Shown here: positions 61,354 through 64,000 of the stretch, piece by piece
Layout of the letters: each line of letters opens with the position of its first letter
Position numbering within the stretch: the stretch's first letter is position 1
From: Tropheryma whipplei str. Twist
Lineage (GTDB): Bacteria > Actinomycetota > Actinomycetes > Actinomycetales > Microbacteriaceae
Direction of reading: 5' to 3'
NCBI RefSeq assembly: GCF_000007485.1
Contig: NC_004572.3
Location: 496,001 to 560,000, forward strand
Length of the DNA stretch: 64,000 nt
Program-made: the position numbers and the translations under genes
The notes under the pieces: model-generated
Told to the model about the DNA's origin: nothing
Databases searched by the model: none
What the model saw: the letters and a program-made list of their open reading frames with translations, nothing else

Positions 61354-61381
61354 AAAAACCCCCGAACAATACAACCCATCA

Positions 61382-61534
61382 TCAAGGTTTAGCATAACGG
61401 GTACGGGGGTTATCATACAAGGCCTTTTTGGATTCATCATAACAACGATAATATGAACCGCCTTTTACAAGCTGTAAAACCCTAGGTTTACCTATATCTT
61501 CAAACTCGTAGTAAAACGCCCTGTCAGGATTCAC
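61382..61534 (-). CDS. Possible small protein downstream of tRNA-Ala
   Basis: GTG at 61534 gives 50 residues (VNPDRAFYYEFEDIGK..., rich in Tyr, Lys and Arg). The frame extends without a stop through the tRNA, but that part cannot be coding. No ribosome site is evident; TAAACT lies four bases before the GTG. It ends 28 bases before the secreted gene. Composition is protein-like, no family recognised. Confidence 0.35.
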   Translation of the reverse strand: MNPDRAFYYEFEDIGKPRVLQLVKGGSYYRCYDESKKALYDNPRTRYAKP

Positions 61535-61617
61535 ACAGAGTTTAGTGCCGCTAAGAGTGTCGTTTGTGGTATGGGCACCGGACCAGATACAAACAAAAAA
61601 CAGAACGTCAAACAGGG

Positions 61618-61690
61618 TGGAGCTGAGGGGACTCGAACCCCCGACCCTCTGCATGCCATGCAGATGCGCTACCAGCTGCGCCACAGCCCC
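61618..61690 (-). tRNA. tRNA-Ala (anticodon GGC)
   Basis: Cloverleaf on the minus strand: acceptor GGGGCTG/CAGCTCC with a G-U pair, D-arm GCGC...GCGC, anticodon stem TCTGC/GCAGA around loop ATGGCAT (anticodon GGC), T-arm closed by TTCGAGT. Discriminator A; the 3' CCA is not encoded (ACCC). Confidence 0.96.
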
Positions 61691-61702
61691 GCTTGCCTAA
61701 AC

Positions 61703-61708
61703 ATTTTA
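61703..61708 (-). promoter_or_regulatory. -10 box of tRNA-Ala
   Basis: TAAAAT on the minus strand, 13 bases before the mature tRNA 5' end. The -35 is poor (TTTACC at about 19 bp). Confidence 0.4.
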
Positions 61709-61780
61709 ACAACACAAACACCCTGAAGGTAAATCAGGCTTTTACACAATAGATCGACGAAACAAAATACAAGCAGCACG

Positions 61781-61807
61781 AATATACCCCTTGCAAAGGG
61801 GTATATT
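61781..61807. terminator. 12-bp perfect hairpin after the nadD operon
   Basis: AATATACCCCTT and AAGGGGTATATT form a perfect 12-bp stem with a GCA loop. It lies 15 bases past the stop of the membrane protein gene at 61823 on the minus strand, before tRNA-Ala. No long T-tract follows, so it may be a stabilising 3' stem as well as a terminator. Confidence 0.6.
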
Positions 61808-61822
61808 TCGGGTAATCTAGAG

Positions 61823-62749
61823 CTATCTGCTATTTTGAAGAATAACCCCAATAGCAAACAGACCGACCCCAATAGAAACAGCAGTCGCTATAGCAAATGA
61901 GATAAAAAAGCCCCAAAAAATGCGCTTTTTGGGTTTATAGAAAAGGTTTTTTGGTGTTTGCGACGCACACACAGCACGACTTGCACTCACAGGGGCGATA
62001 GCAAAGTTCTGAGTGTCACAGGTCTCCTGCATTTCTGAAGTATCTAAGACGCCCGTGTATCCACCAGTCTGTGATATGAGTTGCGGCAAACCAACCGTGT
62101 CCGTGTGAAACACATCACCTGTATCAGTGATCATTTCAGTCGGACCATTTGGGGCAGAAATAACCAGGGCAGAGGTGGCAACAATGGAGTGATTGCGTGC
62201 CTCAAACTCTCTGGATTCACCGGTAGTAGTTGGACTCTCGTGAAGAGAGGAACCTACTGCTGTACCAAACCGCCTGCTGCGGCGAGTATGCAACACTTTA
62301 CCTTTATCAATACCAGTTCCAACCACTCCGGCTGCAACTGGCGCAGAAGGTTGAGGAATGATTTTAGAAGATACGTTATGCAACTCTAGGGAGTCTGTAA
62401 AGTGAACCTTAGTATGGTCCCCGCCACTCGGAATTACCTCGATGGGGGTTGTTTCAGTTTTTTTCTCGAGAGGCTCTTCAGAAGATGACCTATAAGACTC
62501 GAGTGCTCTCCGCATTTTTCTGCTCATAAAGCGCGGAAAATCCGGGCTGGAGGGGTCTGTTGTGTAACCATCTACTGATCTTTCCGAATGTTCTACGCGA
62601 AGTCGAGAGTCCGTCCCCTCGGTGAGAAACATATGCGAGGTGGGCAGGGGCGAGTCGTGCGTTACAGATGGCACATCAATCTGTTCACTGCGCGTGGAGC
62701 GTAAAATCTCTCTCAACTGACGCCTTGTGAGGTGCTTATTATCATCCAT
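61823..62749 (-). CDS. Unknown protein with one C-terminal membrane segment
   Basis: 308 residues. The first ~270 are hydrophilic and Ser/Thr/Glu-rich with basic patches ([10 protein letters not shown] near the N-terminus, [12 protein letters not shown] around residue 75), probably disordered. A single membrane helix (about 277-302) closes the chain. The ATG overlaps nadD by eight bases. A protein of this build stands next to nadD in other Micrococcales, but I do not know its role. The ribosome-silencing gene often found here is absent. Confidence 0.65.
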   Translation of the reverse strand: MDDNKHLTRRQLREILRSTRSEQIDVPSVTHDSPLPTSHMFLTEGTDSRLRVEHSERSVDGYTTDPSSPDFPRFMSRKMRRALESYRSSSEEPLEKKTETTPIEVIPSGGDHTKVHFTDSLELHNVSSKIIPQPSAPVAAGVVGTGIDKGKVLHTRRSRRFGTAVGSSLHESPTTTGESREFEARNHSIVATSALVISAPNGPTEMITDTGDVFHTDTVGLPQLISQTGGYTGVLDTSEMQETCDTQNFAIAPVSASRAVCASQTPKNLFYKPKKRIFWGFFISFAIATAVSIGVGLFAIGVILQNSR

Positions 62750-63347
62750 ACAAGCTCCTATACAAACCGTGTTTTGCTATGTACTGGACGACCCCTTCAG
62801 GAACAAGGTACCAAATTGGCAATCCGGATCTGACCCTCTCACGACAATTAGAAGATGAAATCGCCATGGCGGGCACTTCTAGGAAGCTTATCCTGTCATT
62901 CGGAATATCCACAACTTCATGCCCCGGGCGGCTAACGGCTACAAAATGCGCAAGAGACCAAAGTGTATCAGCGTCTTTCCAGGAAAAAATCCTGGCGAGG
63001 GCATCTGTTCCGGTTATAAAGAATAGGTCTGATGATGGCAGTTGTTCACGTAACTCTCTCAAGGTATCAACTGTAAAAGTGGGTCCAGTTCTTTCTATAT
63101 CAATCTTGCTAACAGAAAAACGTTGATTTGAGGCAGTAGCAATAACTGCCATTAGATAACGGTGCCAGGGGTCAGATACTTCCTTCTTATGTGGCGGACG
63201 ACCGGTCGGGACGAATATTACCTCATCAAGACAAAACCTACTGGCCACTTCACTGGCAACAACAAGGTGACCGTGATGTATGGGATCAAACGTTCCACCC
63301 ATAACACCTATCCGGGCTCCCCTATCAGTCTTTGGTGTGCTTGTCAT
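62742..63347 (-). CDS. nadD: Nicotinate-nucleotide adenylyltransferase
   Basis: Makes deamido-NAD from nicotinate mononucleotide and ATP. 201 residues; the nucleotidyltransferase motif [12 protein letters not shown] and the C-terminal [13 protein letters not shown] (usual ISSTxIR) are clear. ATG 63347. Supplies the NAD pool used by LigA. Confidence 0.96.
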   Translation of the reverse strand: MTSTPKTDRGARIGVMGGTFDPIHHGHLVVASEVASRFCLDEVIFVPTGRPPHKKEVSDPWHRYLMAVIATASNQRFSVSKIDIERTGPTFTVDTLRELREQLPSSDLFFITGTDALARIFSWKDADTLWSLAHFVAVSRPGHEVVDIPNDRISFLEVPAMAISSSNCRERVRSGLPIWYLVPEGVVQYIAKHGLYRSLYG

Positions 63348-63546
63348 AGAGACTCTCGTACCGCTTTACAGCGGAACACACCTGATCATACGTTTCTCTA
63401 TATTGCTCATGCCTATTGCTTACATTCCGGTAAGACCACAGTACAGCACACGCAACAAAGGCAAGCAGCAAAAAAATCGCTGGTTCAACAAATGGAATGT
63501 GACCAACCCCGTGAGTGCTTCCAGCCGACAGTTTAAACACCCACAT
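63325..63546 (-). CDS. Small membrane protein of unknown function
   Basis: About 73 residues from ATG 63546 (GTG/TTG-type start at 63564 also possible). One membrane helix (about 20-38), then a charged helical tail ([30 protein letters not shown]). Overlaps nadD by 23 bases on the same strand, which supports coupling. It stands where a short membrane protein precedes nadD in related genomes. Confidence 0.6.
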   Translation of the reverse strand: MWVFKLSAGSTHGVGHIPFVEPAIFLLLAFVACAVLWSYRNVSNRHEQYRETYDQVCSAVKRYESLYDKHTKD

Positions 63547-63629
63547 AGACGACACGGTTAGCACGATTCAATACTACATACCAAACAATCTAAAGATAAC
63601 TTAGGTGGGTGCATGTTAATATATGGGAA

Positions 63630-64000
63630 TCACACAGAGAGAGAAAATGATGTGTTGGCAACACTCGGATCCCATGTAAAGATTACGCCGCCGATTTCAA
63701 CCTCATCACCACAAGTTGCACCGGCACGGACCAATGCATCTTCAATTCCCAGGCGATCTAGTCTTTCTGCAAGATAACTAATTGCTTCATCACTTGAAAA
63801 ATCAGTTTGCAGAATCCACTTTTCCGGTTTCTTGCCGGTCACTCTATACACTCCATCCGTTCTATCTAAGGAAAATTCAGGGGTATTTTTTGCAGGGATC
63901 AATATGGTCTGTGATGTCGGTTGCACTTGTGAGGGGTATTCCTGACATATTTCGCCAAGTCTCAGAGTAAACTGTCGCAACCCTGAACGGGTTACGGCGG
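63630..64000 (-). CDS. obgE: GTPase Obg, C-terminal part (5' end outside window)
   Basis: The frame runs off the right edge. The visible ~122 residues begin with [10 protein letters not shown], the end of the G domain, and continue into the OCT domain: [50 protein letters not shown] in pattern, closing with [10 protein letters not shown]. Obg proteins act in ribosome assembly and stringent control. The proB/proA genes that often follow obg are not seen here; the next gene is the small membrane protein. Confidence 0.93.

Noticed and set aside
61535-61684. Continuous minus-strand frame running through tRNA-Ala
   Set aside because: The part inside the tRNA gene cannot be coding; only the piece after 61534 was kept, at low confidence.

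Overview
The window looks like part of a strongly reduced actinobacterial chromosome, most probably Tropheryma whipplei or a very close relative. This rests on gene order and protein character rather than on a database search. The clusters are typically actinobacterial: orn beside a small SCO4848-like membrane protein; cysteine desulfurase-mnmA-ligA-gatCAB; hom-thrC-thrB-rho-prfA-prmC-tsaC-wecA-atpIBEFHAGDC; rpsB-tsf-pyrH-frr-cdsA; lepB/rplS/trmD/rimM/KH/rpsP/ffh; lipBA; obgE-nadD. The base composition is, by eye, well below the usual actinobacterial GC, genes are packed with 1-30 bp overlaps, TTG and GTG starts are common, and several normally longer proteins are trimmed. About 50 of some 60 protein genes lie on the minus strand. 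No insertion sequence, prophage or CRISPR array was seen, and no gene-free stretch reaches 300 bases.

Layout. 1-0.8 kb: orn (cut by the window edge), a leaderless small membrane gene and tRNA-Arg(UCU). 0.8-3.9 kb: an ECF transporter operon of the YkoE type (thiamine precursor uptake) under a TPP riboswitch. 4-5 kb: a membrane protein with a decayed endonuclease/exonuclease/phosphatase (EEP) fold. 5-14.2 kb: Glu-tRNAGln amidotransferase, DNA ligase and tRNA thiolation, with an unknown membrane protein. 14.2-18 kb: a DivIVA/Scy-like coiled-coil protein, an AI-2E-family permease and a CDF metal exporter. 18-20.7 kb: pnp and rpsO. 20.7-28 kb: the complete F1Fo ATP synthase. 28-36.9 kb: wecA, translation-release genes, rho and threonine biosynthesis. 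37-42 kb: an unknown membrane protein, groEL, a secreted SLT-like protein, a four-repeat DivI1A protein and xthA. 42-47 kb: cdsA, frr, pyrH, tsf, rpsB and an M23-like protein. 47-52 kb: TPR protein, xerC, dprA, comM, yraN. 52-57 kb: lepB, rplS, trmD, rimM, KH protein, rpsP, ffh. 57-61.4 kb: lipB, lipA, ogt, an intact EEP protein and a secreted protein. 61.6-64 kb: tRNA-Ala(GGC), an unknown membrane protein, nadD, a small membrane protein and the 3' end of obgE.

How it fits together. Most genes are core housekeeping: translation, tRNA modification, energy coupling, secretion, lipoylation, phospholipid and cell-wall precursor synthesis. The ECF operon under a thiamine riboswitch points to dependence on an imported thiamine precursor. 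Threonine is made from homoserine by a contiguous trio.

The most interesting material is the erosion and reshaping of normally invariant proteins. Rho has an Arg for the Walker A Lys, has lost the Glu at the catalytic position and has a shortened C-terminus. One EEP protein has lost its catalytic residues while a paralogue keeps them. The M23 protein lacks one active-site His and carries a long insertion. LigA has no BRCT domain, AtpC is only a barrel, AtpG carries a loop insertion, and one ECF ATPase half has a Cys-rich insertion. Several genes appear to start at or within a few bases of their transcription start (leaderless), and short perfect tandem repeats occur both in genes and between them.
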